The position numbers and the translations under genes were made by a program. Positions 1 to 10,567 of a DNA stretch of 64,000 nt are shown one piece after another. The first letter of the stretch is position 1; each line of letters opens with the position of its first letter. This stretch comes from Sistotremastrum niveocremeum HHB9708 (Eukaryota > Basidiomycota > Agaricomycetes > Sistotremastrales > Sistotremastraceae). The stretch lies in NCBI GenBank assembly GCA_001630475.1, contig KV419413.1:79429-143428 (forward strand), in the 5' to 3' direction. Below the pieces are notes generated by a model. It did not search any database. It was not told the origin of the DNA and saw nothing but the letters and a program-made list of their open reading frames with translations.

Positions 1-95
1 GGAAGAAGGAATAAGAGAAAAGAAAATAAACTCGCCATACGAGTGGCGCAGGTGAAACCGATCACTGAGTCTCGCCCTCGCATCTAACTCCAACA
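1..95. mobile_element. End of a diverged Copia-type LTR, cut by the window edge
   Basis: This stretch resembles, with several differences, the last 110 bases of the 450-bp LTRs found at 31499-31948 and 33777-34226. It shares the segment ACTCGCCAT-CGAGTGGCG, the GAAACCGATCA stretch and the terminal TCCAACA. The rest of the element lies outside the window. It is an old or divergent relative of the young Copia element further right. It sits directly upstream of a broken GTPase copy and may have separated that copy from its 5' half. Confidence 0.75.
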
Positions 96-154
96 GTAAC
101 TATGTCGTTTCTCTAGAAGACATGCAGACTTCTGAGCTTGTCACTGTTTCTAGA

Positions 155-1865
155 TTATGCCAAGGTCGATCCCAAAGTTTTCACAGTTTCGTCGCGAGAT
201 TACACCCGTATCACCCGTGAGTTGTCCTTCTGCTCTGATATTGACGCGACTCATAGTCTTCAAGAACAGGTGAAAGACGGAGAGCCGACCTGCTTCACGA
301 GAGTAGCAGATACGGGCATTCCGGCTTTACAGGAATGGTGCACCAGCCTTACGAAGGCTACACAAGATGAGATAGCCCGAAACTTTCTCAAACGAGAGAG
401 AGCATTTGTCATCAGAAAAAATTAGGGATCCTTTTTCAACTTTGGAGTACTTTGGAGTACTTTGAAGTACTCGAAAGTCAAAAAAGGATCCCTAATTTTT
501 TCTGATGGTCGATGGTGCATTGTCGAATCTATCACACCTGGAAGTCGACGACATGAAAGATCGGAAGGTGATGCAATCTGCGTGGCAGACTACGGACTGT
601 CAAGAAGAAGGAGTCACAAGGGACGCTCCTATTGATAGACTCCATACTTTCACTTCCCCCGCATCCACTGCGCCCACTGCAGCCTTGCTTACTAATGACG
701 TCAGCGCCCGCATGACAATTGCGGCCCGTCTTAAGAAGGTGAGTCTCGCCCTCACAAGCTGCTACTGCGTTGAACTTCGCGCGGCGCGTGTGTACAGACC
801 CTCGAGGAGGTAGTTTTTTCAGCCACCGCGGCTCTCAAAAAGAGATTCACCATCGAACTACGTCCCACTCTCTGTGTCGGCGCTAAAATGGCTGAAGACG
901 CCGCCGTCGACATCGCGGATGCATTCTACGACAGCATCGATTGGAGGACGTATCGAGCAGGTGAGTTGGAGTTCCATAGTGACAGAATTCCACGCAGTTC
1001 GCTGATTGTTAGTCAGTCCTCCGCCGAAACGGATATTTCGCGCGCAACACAAGACGTGGTAAGGACACTCTCGACCTCAACGCAGAGTTAGCAAAACCTA
1101 TGATCGAGGAGATTGCGAGGTCTTGGGCCTCTCTGTTCGAATCAAACCCCTATCAAGCCTTACATACCGCTGCTCTCGACAAACTAGATGAAATACTGAA
1201 CGAGGTTGTAGCTTCTGCACCCGACGGGATGAAAGATCGTGTCAGAGTGCAGAAGCAGAATACTGTGAAGGAAGTCTGCCACGATATTGCCGAGTTTGTG
1301 CGTCGAGCGAAATCTGCAATGACCGCTTCGCAGAAAGCTGCCACACGGTGCCTCGACCCACACATAAAATCTCAGATGCAAGAGGGATATGATGCCGCGG
1401 AGGCCGAATGTGGTCCTGGTGCCATGGCGCGCAAGAAGGTAGCTTAATGATCTTTGTTATCGGTCGATACTCAGGGACGTCCTTCTTTTCCAGGAAAGAA
1501 TTGAGGACCATCTGGCCGAGAATGGCGAAGATATTTTCTACTCGGGAGCAGATATGCTCTTCGATCACCTAAACACCGCAGCTGATGAAATTGCTGAGGA
1601 GTTGAATGAGACTCTCGCCAGCTGCATCCCAAGCAAGGTAGCCGCTCGTCTGACACTCAGAACTTCTCGACTGATAGATAGACAGGTGGAAATCTCAATG
1701 AGCGTGCTTTGGGAGAGCTCTTCGTATAGCGCCGAGGCACTCGCGGACCGCAGCGCGTTCCAGGGCAAGCTACGTGAAGTGTGCAAGCAGATCAGTGTAT
1801 GGCTCGACATCGAGGATGCTTACACCCCTGATGCCGAGGGAGACATTGCCATGAACGCGTCCTAA
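155..1865 (+). pseudogene. C-terminal part of a SLIP-GC-like nuclear GTPase gene, broken paralogue
   Basis: The region reproduces, exon by exon, the second half of the intact GTPase gene at 5924-10013. It contains VFTVSSRDYTRIT, DGEPTCF, DTGIPALQEWC, NFLKRERAF, then VDGALSNLSHLE, the helical block starting MIEEIARSWASLFES, ENGEDIFY and the final exon with ISMSVLWESS. The intron before VEISMSVLWESS is kept (about 1637-1685, GT..AG). A 97-bp MITE plus a 3-base target duplication adds 100 bp inside the exon after RERAF (411-507), shifting the frame and adding a stop. No P-loop half is present in the window, because the copy begins just after an LTR end. The last stop is TAA at 1863-1865. The neighbouring full gene lies on the same strand, so this is a decayed tandem duplicate; expression is unlikely but unknown. 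Confidence 0.8.
411..507. mobile_element. 97-bp palindromic MITE in a coding exon (family P, copy 1)
   Basis: The element begins ATCAGAAAAAATTAGGGATCC and ends with the inverted form, giving terminal inverted repeats of about 24 bp. The centre is a tandem repeat of TTTGGAGTAC units. It is flanked by a 3-bp duplication GTC (408-410 and 508-510). The empty-site reading AF-V-DGAL agrees with AF-M-DGAV in the paralogous GTPase (around 8630), so insertion and duplication are well supported. The same termini recur at 40907-41033. Confidence 0.88.
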
Positions 1866-1931
1866 ATTCTTGATCTTCTTCTTATTTTCTTCTTATTAAA
1901 CTGTAAGCTCTCTCTGTGTTGTGCCCTGGTC

Positions 1932-2682
1932 TAAGGTTCAGCACGGCTACGCGTCATCCGGCTATCCGCCGCGGCTGTATCCGTGTGACAGGATATCCGC
2001 GTGACAGGATATCCGTGACAGCGCCAGCCGCGGATGGCGGATGGAGGTCCGTGATTTTCGAGGATATCCGGATATTATATTATTATATTTATTATTATAT
2101 ATATTATTTTATATATTATATATTATTATTTTAATCATTTTTATATACATTTTCGATTATATTTATTATTTTATTCTATTTTTTCGTACCACAGCACAGC
2201 CTGCAGCCTCCATCCAGCACTACATCCATCCATCCATCAGCCAATCCATCCCTAATCCACCCATTTCCACCTCCCATAGTCTTCTGCAAGTGTACACACA
2301 CTGTCTTGAGGTTGCTGGGCGACGTTGTCGATGAGGAAGGGGGTGAAATCGTTGCTTGAGGCTGGTTGGTGGTGTTGGCGAGAGGCTGGGGACGACGTGC
2401 TGAGTTCGAAACAATCCGCGCGTCGTTCGTTGATCGTGTTTGATCAAGTTTGATCACGATCGGATCGCGGGAACACAAGTGTAAATAGAGTAAATAATAT
2501 ATATATTAATATCAATTAAAATAAATCATTTATATATTAATATCCGCGGATAATCCGGGGATCCTCGGCTATCCGGGATAATGCTCGGCTATCCGCCCTT
2601 GCACAGCCGCGGATGACGGATGGGCCTTCGGAGATTTCGGCGGATATCCGTATCCGCGGATAGGCAACCGTGGGGAACCTTA
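1932..2682. mobile_element. 751-bp non-autonomous hAT-type element (MITE)
   Basis: It is flanked by a perfect 8-bp duplication CCCTGGTC (1924-1931 and 2683-2690). The termini are TAAGGTTC at the left and GAACCTTA at the right. Both subterminal zones (about 1950-2075 and 2535-2665) are full of TATCCG/GGATATCC repeats, typical of hAT transposase binding regions, and the core is AT-rich. There is no transposase frame. It lies 67 bp beyond the stop codon of the broken GTPase copy. Confidence 0.85.
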
Positions 2683-2744
2683 CCCTGGTCTTCTTGAATA
2701 GTGATATCCGAAGCCCATCTCGTTCTTAACATTGTTGTCTTATA

Positions 2745-3081
2745 CTGTAGAAAAAGAACCATTGCGGCGGGGGTGGGGACAAGGGACACGAAAAGTACAC
2801 TGCGGCGGTAAGGCACGAGGCACAGGGACAGGGGACAAATCGTAAAAAAGCACTCTAAACCACGATAAATTGCTGTAATCTAATCAGTATTGACCTGTGA
2901 ATGTCTTGGGATAACACAGATAATGTTTCTGCACTACTGGGAATATTTTCGCGATTTTTTCGAATATTTTCATGATTTATTTATTCATTTACACCGAAAG
3001 GGACAAGGGACAATTTGAAAATATAGCGGCGCGGCGGACCCTGGGGACAGGGGACACGCCGCTATGGTCCTTTTACTACAG
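2745..3081. mobile_element. 337-bp TA-flanked MITE (family T, copy 1)
   Basis: TA dinucleotides flank both ends (2743-2744, 3082-3083). The inverted termini read CTGTAGAAAAAGAACCATTGCGG at the left and, reverse-complemented, CTGTAGTAAAAGGACCATAGCGG at the right. The inner flanks are rich in GGGGACAGGGGACA repeats. A TA target suggests mobilisation by a Tc1/mariner-type transposase, which is not encoded here. A second copy lies at 38605-38942 in opposite orientation. Confidence 0.85.
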
Positions 3082-3083
3082 TA

Positions 3084-3585
3084 CCTGTTTTTATTTCCTG
3101 CCAGTTCTGCTTAAGCTTTCTTGTACTTTTGTTGTACACCTTGCGTTCGTGCTTTTTTGGTCAGTTTTTGAAATAGCTCTTCTGTTGTTGTTCTCGAAAT
3201 TAATGTTTTGACTACTGTACTTATCGTGTGTCATCAGGTGTCATCAAGCTTGCTATGGCCGACTTCCTTCACTATCCGCGTATCCTGTCGTTTTCTTAGG
3301 GACGAATTGCTATCTTGCTCTGCCGTTTGATTCAGAGATGATATTCGCGCGTATCATGTTCTCTCAAGAAGCTGAATGCTGTCTTCGCGGTATGTCGTGT
3401 GCTAAGTGTAACACTGATCGAATGGTCATGACACGCCCTGTCACAATGTGACCAACGCGTCCGCGGTCGGACGCGGTTGAGCGGCAAGTTGTCAATCCTT
3501 AGGTTGACCATTACAATGAAGGCTTCAAAGTACAGTTCTAGCACATCTCAAACGCCTGAATTTGAATGGTCATATGAACAAATTT
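3084..3585. other. Intergenic, no gene seen
   Basis: About 500 bp between the TA-flanked MITE and the 3' end of F-box gene 1. I see no coding exon with gene-like composition, no clear repeat and no RNA gene. It should hold the 3' untranslated region of F-box gene 1, which ends at 3586 on the minus strand. Confidence 0.5.
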
Positions 3586-5358
3586 CTAGCCTCCTAGCGC
3601 GACTTGATGAACGTTCTCTACGAGACACCCAAAAGCATACCTCTCTGTCTCCGTTGCAAAACCTTCCGTGAACGTCAAATTTTGGATCGGAACACCTCGA
3701 TTCTTACGCGCCGCAAGGAACTGACCCATGGATTCCGCTTTGAATTTTGTCCTGGTGCAGTCCAAACTCTCGAGAAGAGGGCAGGGCAGACCAGGCGATA
3801 TCCTAAAAGCCTCCAAAAGCCGTTCAAAATCCTCTTCCCGAGTATGTATGCCGAGATGCACGATATTCGGCCAAAAACTGATCGTTCGAATCAGCTCGGG
3901 CACAGAGGGCAAAATCTGTATATCGAGTTTGATCACGGAGAGGTTGATAAAATATGGAGCAAGCTCCTGGAGTGAAACAATCTCCGGTCGCCCCTTTGCT
4001 TCATACCAGATGTACATGTTACAGATCGACTTTGACGACAAGGAATGCAAGAAGGGTTGGGAGGAGCCGGAAGGCCGAGCGGGGTCAATATTGTATTCGT
4101 GACATTGGAGGATATAAGGGCCGATGAAGTCCTGGAGCGATACTGACGAGTTAAACTCCCAGGTATCGAGGCGCATGTAGGCCGAGGAAGGGACTTGGAG
4201 ATGCCGGATGACATAGTCGACCGGATCCACGTGGCATTCGCTTACAGAGAACATCTTCAGTTTCTCTAATCGCACCACATCGTGGGATCCGATCAGTACG
4301 GGTTCATCGCTGCTCCCCATGACGAAGTATTCCAAACAAGGGAAATCACAGAGAAGATCGAGGACTTCGTCCGGTTGAGCATCGGTGCCGGCGAGAGACA
4401 GATCGATGATGGTGCTTGTATCCATGAATTTGGGGAAAGAGCTTATGTGACTACTGTAGTCCAAAATCTCGAGTCGCGGCATATTGAGACTGACAATAGG
4501 CTCGTCAAAGGAGTCGTAAGAGTCGATTTTGAAACAACTGAGCGTTGTGAATTCGCTGTCGCCGAATTGGTCTGACAAGAAAACATTAAGGGATTTCTCA
4601 ACATGTCGGGGGCTCCAGACCATGCGGAGAAATGAAACTCGGGCGAGGCTTTGACGGAGGGATGATCCGAGACTATCGAGCGCTTCCTTGGACGATGGCA
4701 TATCTTCAATATCAACATCAATCGACAAGGGTAGATTTCGACTACGAGAGAGGAATAAGTTGAAGATGATGGAGGACATGGGAAGAGATATGTCCGTCCA
4801 CAGGGATGGAGATTGGATGGCGATCTTCCTCCATTTTGAACATCTGTCTGACTCGTGAGCTATTTGAGTTAATTCATAGAAGAGACTCACAAGCAAAATG
4901 CCGCGGGGAAAAACATCCCTTTAGGACTAAATCGACCAGAGGGATGGTCTTTGGCGCATCGTGCCAGGATGTCAAGGATGAGTTCATCCGGCAAACGTCC
5001 TATAGGTGTGCACAAATTATGTCGCTCTTTCAGAAATTGGCTAGATTGAGCGAGCCTTCGTTCTAACTCGAGCAAAGCTGGAAGAAACAGGCTCGGTGAG
5101 CTTTGCATTGATGGAGTGGGAGACCGAAATTATTAAGTGATATACCCACTTTGTCGAGTACTACTTAGGCTGCCCGACGAACAGGGTGACGACTCGATCA
5201 GTTGCTCTCGGCTGTCGTGAATCCAGTGTTAGAGACGCCACTGCACAGCAAAAAGCCCGTAATATTATAATTGCCTACATTGCATCTGATACCTTTGACT
5301 CGAACGAACCGCAAAGCCCGGAGAGCTCAGAGACGGTAGGAATGAGGCTCACTAGCAT
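3586..5358 (-). CDS. F-box/leucine-rich protein 1
   Basis: Likely substrate receptor of an SCF ubiquitin ligase, about 515 residues. Exons on the minus strand: exon 1 at 5279-5358 from an ATG, reading PTVSELSGLCGSFESKV; a tiny exon of about 20 nt reading LSSTRQ; the F-box exon down to 4890, with ELERRLAQSS then LCTPIGRLPDELILDIL; an intron at 4844-4889; and one long exon 3586-4843. The phase-2 intron before CSKWRKIAIQSPSLW is shared with the other family members here. The long exon carries irregular leucine-rich segments and ends with the family signature PCPLLESLDCTRT then GQFLAARKNRGVP. No break seen. It is divergent from the GTPase gene at 5924 (565 bp shared upstream region). The F-box call rests on the PIGRLPDELILDIL motif; target unknown. 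Confidence 0.85.
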
Positions 5359-5923
5359 CAACGAACTGGAGCAGATCGCAGACAATCTTCAAGCTGACTT
5401 GTGCCACGTTGTGTTCATATAGCGGCGAAAGAAATGTTTCGAAAGACAAGGAAGTCGGAGAAATCCGTTGACGAGGTTGAACGTTCATCTTGAGCTTCCA
5501 GTCTGAGACTAGGACTCCCTCGCACTCCCTGTCCAGAAGGGCCAAATCTCTTTTCTTCTTGTATCCAACATCTGGCATATGCGTTCGCGACTATGGGATG
5601 TCTGTGCAGGCTTCCTTCGTCAGGTGAAATTCAGTCGCAAATTGATTGTGTAATTTGGACAGTGCGGTTTTAATCTTCTTCTCCGTCTGAGCAGTTCTGT
5701 GCAGGTGCTCAAAAAGCATAAGATTCTAAACTCGCGCTAGGGCTCATGAGTAGCGACTGATGCATGAGTGCGCTGTCGCTGTCGTTGTCGCTGCTGCCGT
5801 GGACGCATGGTCGGCCGATATAGCCGCGTTTTCCGTCTCTCCAATCGCTGCGAGGTCCTCGATCCTCAGAATCGCCAAATTCACTGGCCCTGCACATAAC
5901 ATCTACTTCGTAATCCATTCAAG
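5359..5923. promoter_or_regulatory. Divergent intergenic region, F-box 1 / GTPase
   Basis: 565 bp between two start codons on opposite strands, so it must contain the upstream control sequences of both genes. No specific binding site could be assigned. No transposon ends are visible, in contrast to most intergenic stretches of this window. Confidence 0.45.
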
Positions 5924-8900
5924 ATGGATCCAGAAACTCCAAATGAACACCCCTGCATATCATCCTTATCTCATCATCAAAAACCTGAATTCCCAAAATC
6001 TTCTCCTGAAGGAGCTCTGGAAACAGGGCTGAATGTTGCGGAACAACTGCTGGCGTCCGTTCAGAAAGTGGGGCTGGGGTCAGAGATGAGACAGCAGACG
6101 TGGTTTCGGGATATCGCAAGGTCAGGCCCTTCGACGCCATCGTACGCTTTATTCAACGATAAGCAGTTTTCGTGAGCAGAAATTACCGCAAGTCGTAATC
6201 GCCCTGTGTGGGGCTACTGGAGTTGGGAAATCATCTTTAATCAACGCTATCTTAGATGGTATGGAACCTCCCTTTATTCCATTTTTTTCCGAGTTGATCC
6301 GCAAGTAGACAACATTGTCCCAACTTCGGGCATGAAAGGTGCCAGAAATTCTACCGTCATGCCTTTCCTATCTAATCTCCCCTCTTCCACTAGCATGTAC
6401 CTCCGTGGTAGTGGAAATCTCGTACAATCCAGAAAATTCTATCAACGCGACCATTGAGTTTCTCAGCCGTCAGGGTTGGGAGCACGAATTGTCGAGTCTT
6501 TTGAGTGTCATTGCCAAGTTCGACCCCTCTGAGCCTTTCAGTATCTCAGCAACTCAAAAGGTGACCTCCGCTGAATCCGCCGGAAAAGGCATTGAATTTA
6601 TGATCGTTCCGAGTAGATCCAGGACGTTTACCCCTCACTATCCCGGGATGAGCTGAAAGAGCTTAGCGCGCAAGAGATTATCGACACTGATCCTGGTACG
6701 GAATATCCGATAGCTTTAGCTCCCAACTGACCAGAATCGCAGAGATCGCTTCTTATCTCAATAAAACCATGACTATCTCGGAGGCTGACTCGGCAGCCTT
6801 TGCTCCGAAAATCAAGAGATACATTCAAAGCACGAACGCCGACGATCCCTATAGAGGAGATTCACATCTCCAAGAACCTTCCATTAGCCCCCTTATTCGA
6901 GTTGTCAAAATCCAATGCCATGCTGCTGCCCTTGCTACAGGCGCCGTTCTCGTCGATTTACCGGGCGTAGCAGACACGAATTTGGCTAGGGCTGCTATTG
7001 CCACGGAGTATCTGCAAAAATGCAAATTCATCTGGGTCGTTGCGCCTATTACGAGGTCAGTCTCCGAAATTTGAAGTAAAGCCATACGCAAGACTGACCT
7101 GCTGCACTTGTTACCTTGAAAGGGCCACCCACGACAAGACCGCTCAAGGTTTGTCGGTCATTCTCTTGATGAAACCCGTTATTGAGCGCGCTCTCGCTAT
7201 GACCTAGACCTTTTCGGAGAAGCTTTCAAAAGACAACTGAAATGTAAGCTTATTCGGCTTGTCTGACTTGGACCTATGCTGATCCTGCATAGTGGGTCCG
7301 TCATTCTATTAAGATCTGGGGTCAGACACTTATCACTCTGGGCTGCGTTGTAGATGGAAAGTAAGGACTCTCCCTCCTTCGATCATCACGCCATGATTGA
7401 CTAACGTTTATAGCTATTCGGCGGCTTCCATCAGCTTCATAGCTACCAAAACCGAAGACGTCTCGGTGAAAGAGATAACGGATGAATTGCGATTGGACTT
7501 GAAGCCCGAGTACCGGAGTATCACGAACGATTTGGAAGCAATCTCTGCCACCATCAGCGAACACGAACATAGGCTCCGTCAGTGTGAAGCTGCAATACAA
7601 GGTAAGACTTTCAAATGGGTCTTCGTCCTTAACGTGGAGCTTACCCTTTGCAGTTCTAGATGCAGAAATCCGCCAGCTTGATGCCTCCGAAGATGATCTC
7701 GAGAAGCAGCACAAAGCTGAGAAGAAAAGCAGGAAGCGCAAACGATCGGACGGAACCGGAGCTGGGTCCCCGAAACGAATGAGACAAGGAGACGACTCAA
7801 TCAACAGTGTTGCAACTGACGTTGTCCCAGAGACTTCCGAGTCATCCGAGTCAGACAGCGACGACGACGAGCCCTTTGTGGAATCTACTTCGGACGGCCA
7901 ACCGCAAGCGTCACTAGCCGCGCGAAATTCCATAATCAAAGAACTTCAGAAAGTCAGGAAAGAGCGGAAGAAGCTTGACAAGAAACGCCAAAGAATGCAG
8001 CAAGAGTTGCAAGAGCACAGTGCAGACATCGCAAATTCGCGGCGCGAATATGTGGCAAAGGACAAAGAGAAAAATGCATATTGTACACTCGAGAGATCAA
8101 AGGTATCTGCTTTCTGTCACTCTATCTCGAATCCTTTTTAAAAATGGCAGGTCTGTGTCGAGCAGCTCAAAGCTCAATTCCGGCAAGGAATGAAAGGCTT
8201 TGAAGGTAAGCCTCTAAGACAATCCGAAGGCAGGGCGTATACTCACCGCTAACTTCAGATGAGAATACGAACGAGGACAGTGATCACGATACTGGTTCGA
8301 AGAAAGAAACTAGAGGTAAGTCATTACCCACACGTCGTACTGCAATTGATCGTACCCAACTTGGCGTGACAGATATATCAGCAGAAGATATAAGCGTTTT
8401 CACTGTTTCATCTCGTGATTATGTTCGCATAACGAGTGAGTCTCGTCGCTGTCTTCTTACATAAGTCTAGCTGACCCAACCGCAGAGCCATCGAGTGACG
8501 GAGAGCCCACCTGCTTTTCAAAGGTTGATGATACTGGGATTCCGGCTCTTCGGAAGTGGTGTGTTGACCTCACGGTCATCGTACGCAAACCTGTCGCGCG
8601 CAACTTTCTCGGTCGCGAACGGGCTTTCATGGATGGTGCCGTGGCGTATATGTCTGACCTTGAGGCTGTTGATGCCGCCGATCGAGATATGTTGCAATCA
8701 ATGTGGCAGTCGTCGGCACAGGATGAGCGAGCCACGAGCCCTACAGATTCTGATGAAGCTTCTCAATCGCCTACGTCGATTGCAATACTCAGATCTTCGC
8801 TCTCAGAGTCCGACGAATCGTCCGAAGGGTCCGAAGGGTCCGAAACGTCCACACCAGCCGAGGAACCTCGGCAGGGTATAGCTGCACAATTACTAATAGT

Positions 8901-10013
8901 CAGTCCGAACATTTATCAGCGCTTTGACACATTCTAAACATGCGAGGCAGGACTTGAAGCAAGTTGTTGCTTCTTCTAAGAGATTGCTGACGGATCGATT
9001 CCGCCGAGTGTTGGCTGATACATTCCGCGCCGCTGGGGAGAAAGCCAAGGCAACCGGTCCTGTCAAAGCGGAGGAATTTTGCGACGAACTTCATTGGAAG
9101 ACGTTACGAGCAGGTGAGCAGTAGTATCGCGGACCGCTAAGATAATAAAACTGATTTGGATTAGTCATCGTTAGAAATGGTCATTTCACGCGAGACCCAA
9201 GACGGGGTGAATTCACACGGGACCTCAATGCTGATTTGGCCCACCTAATACTTGACGAAATCTCCACGTCATGGGCTCTCTTATTCAATTCGGACCTCTT
9301 TCACGAGTTCAGAGCTTCTGTAGTCCGCGCGATAGAAGAATTGCTCAACAGAGTTGAAGATTCTGCCCCGGCTGGTCTCAAAGAGCGGGCCGAGCATCAG
9401 AGGAGAATTATCATGAAGGATACCGAGTTAATCCTCGGCGGAGCAATCGCACTTGCCAATGCATTGATCTCACAGGAGCAGAAAGGCGCTTCCCGATCTA
9501 TCGCTAGCCACGTCAAAATCAAGATGTTAGGAGGCTACAATGCTGCTATGGATATTAGTGGTGCAAACACCAAGAAGAGGCAAAAGGTATAATAAAACAA
9601 CCTCGAAGTACGTTCGCCATTGAAAAATTGCCACCAGAAAGCCATTGCGGATTATATGACGGAGAATGGCGAAGCTATTTTCTTCGTGGGAGATATGATC
9701 CTGCAGCGATTGTGCGAAGCAGTGCATGAAGCAGCGGACGAATTGACCGAGCGTGTTGTCAAAAGAATTCCCCAGAAGGTATCTCTCGTTAATAGTGAAA
9801 ATTTCTAACATCCGACTTATTTTTTGACAGACCGAAGTTTCGATGAGTGTGCTCTGGGAGAGTTCCGAGCTAACTCCCGCAGAAAAGGCAGACCGCATGG
9901 AATTCAGACAAAAGCTAAAGACTCTCCAGAAAGAACTCGATGTATGGCTTGAAGAGAAGGAACCTCTGGTAGACCATGCCGAAACGGAAAGCCACATGGA
10001 CACTTCTCCATAG
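5924..10013 (+). CDS. SLIP-GC-like nuclear large GTPase (dynamin superfamily)
   Basis: A many-exon gene, roughly 1,000-1,100 residues. The first intron (6121-6166) puts FREQKLPQVVIALC in frame before the P-loop GATGVGKS (6210-6233). G2 follows as VPTSGMK, split by an intron from ACTSVVVEI (to about 6420), the wording typical of nuclear GTPase SLIP-GC relatives. G3 is DLPGVAD (6955-6975) and G4 is TKTED (7445-7459). Next comes a basic, probably nuclear-targeting run KKSRKRKR near 7725, an acidic serine stretch, and a lysine/glutamate-rich coiled coil (about 7930-8080). The C-terminal half has FTVSSRDYVRIT, DGEPTCF, a Ser/Glu run SEGSEGSE, and helical blocks ending in MSVLWESS. The start is the ATG at 5924. 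All examined exon joins keep the frame, so the gene looks intact. Dynamin-type GTPases remodel membranes; SLIP-GC proteins are nuclear. The exact role in fungi is unknown to me. Confidence 0.85.
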
Positions 10014-10567
10014 CCGCTGCAATTTCTTTCTATTTCGATTTACCTGTCCCGCCATTGTACATGCATATTTAGAGCTCTCTTGTGATCTTAGGCCGCGGGC
10101 GTTCCTGTGTCATTCGGAGGGCTTGTTTCATGCTCATTGTCTTCTAGAGGGTAAGGCCGTCTCAGCTGTTTTTGACACATGTATTCTTATCCTGTACTGT
10201 ACTTCGCACTGTTGCTAAATTCACAAAATGAAGACGACTTGAACTTCTTGGCGTTCCCCTCTAGATATACTCCATACATCCAACGGTCATGATCAACGTT
10301 CGCCTGAGGATTCGGTAGGAATTATTGCAAGAATATTGTCTACCTATCATGGCCGAGATAACCGGAAAGACGTCATTTGGGCTGGCGCTGCGGACTTCGA
10401 AAAACTCGGAGCGCTTTGCGCGCCTATAGTCCTGGAAATTCGAGACTCAACCGGTGGCATTCCTTGTTCTCGATTGTATATAATGCAACTGCAACCCTTC
10501 ACAGGATAGATTCCTCCCACTTTCCATCCCCTGATACTGCCCGTGAATCACTCCGCAACACTGCAGA
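10014..10567. other. Intergenic, no gene seen
   Basis: About 550 bp between the GTPase stop and the start of F-box gene 2. It should include the GTPase 3' end and the promoter of gene 2. I see no repeat, hairpin or convincing reading frame. Confidence 0.45.

Noticed and set aside
2041-2334. Frames in the AT-rich stretch after the broken GTPase copy
   Set aside because: They lie inside the 751-bp hAT MITE and consist of low-complexity sequence.
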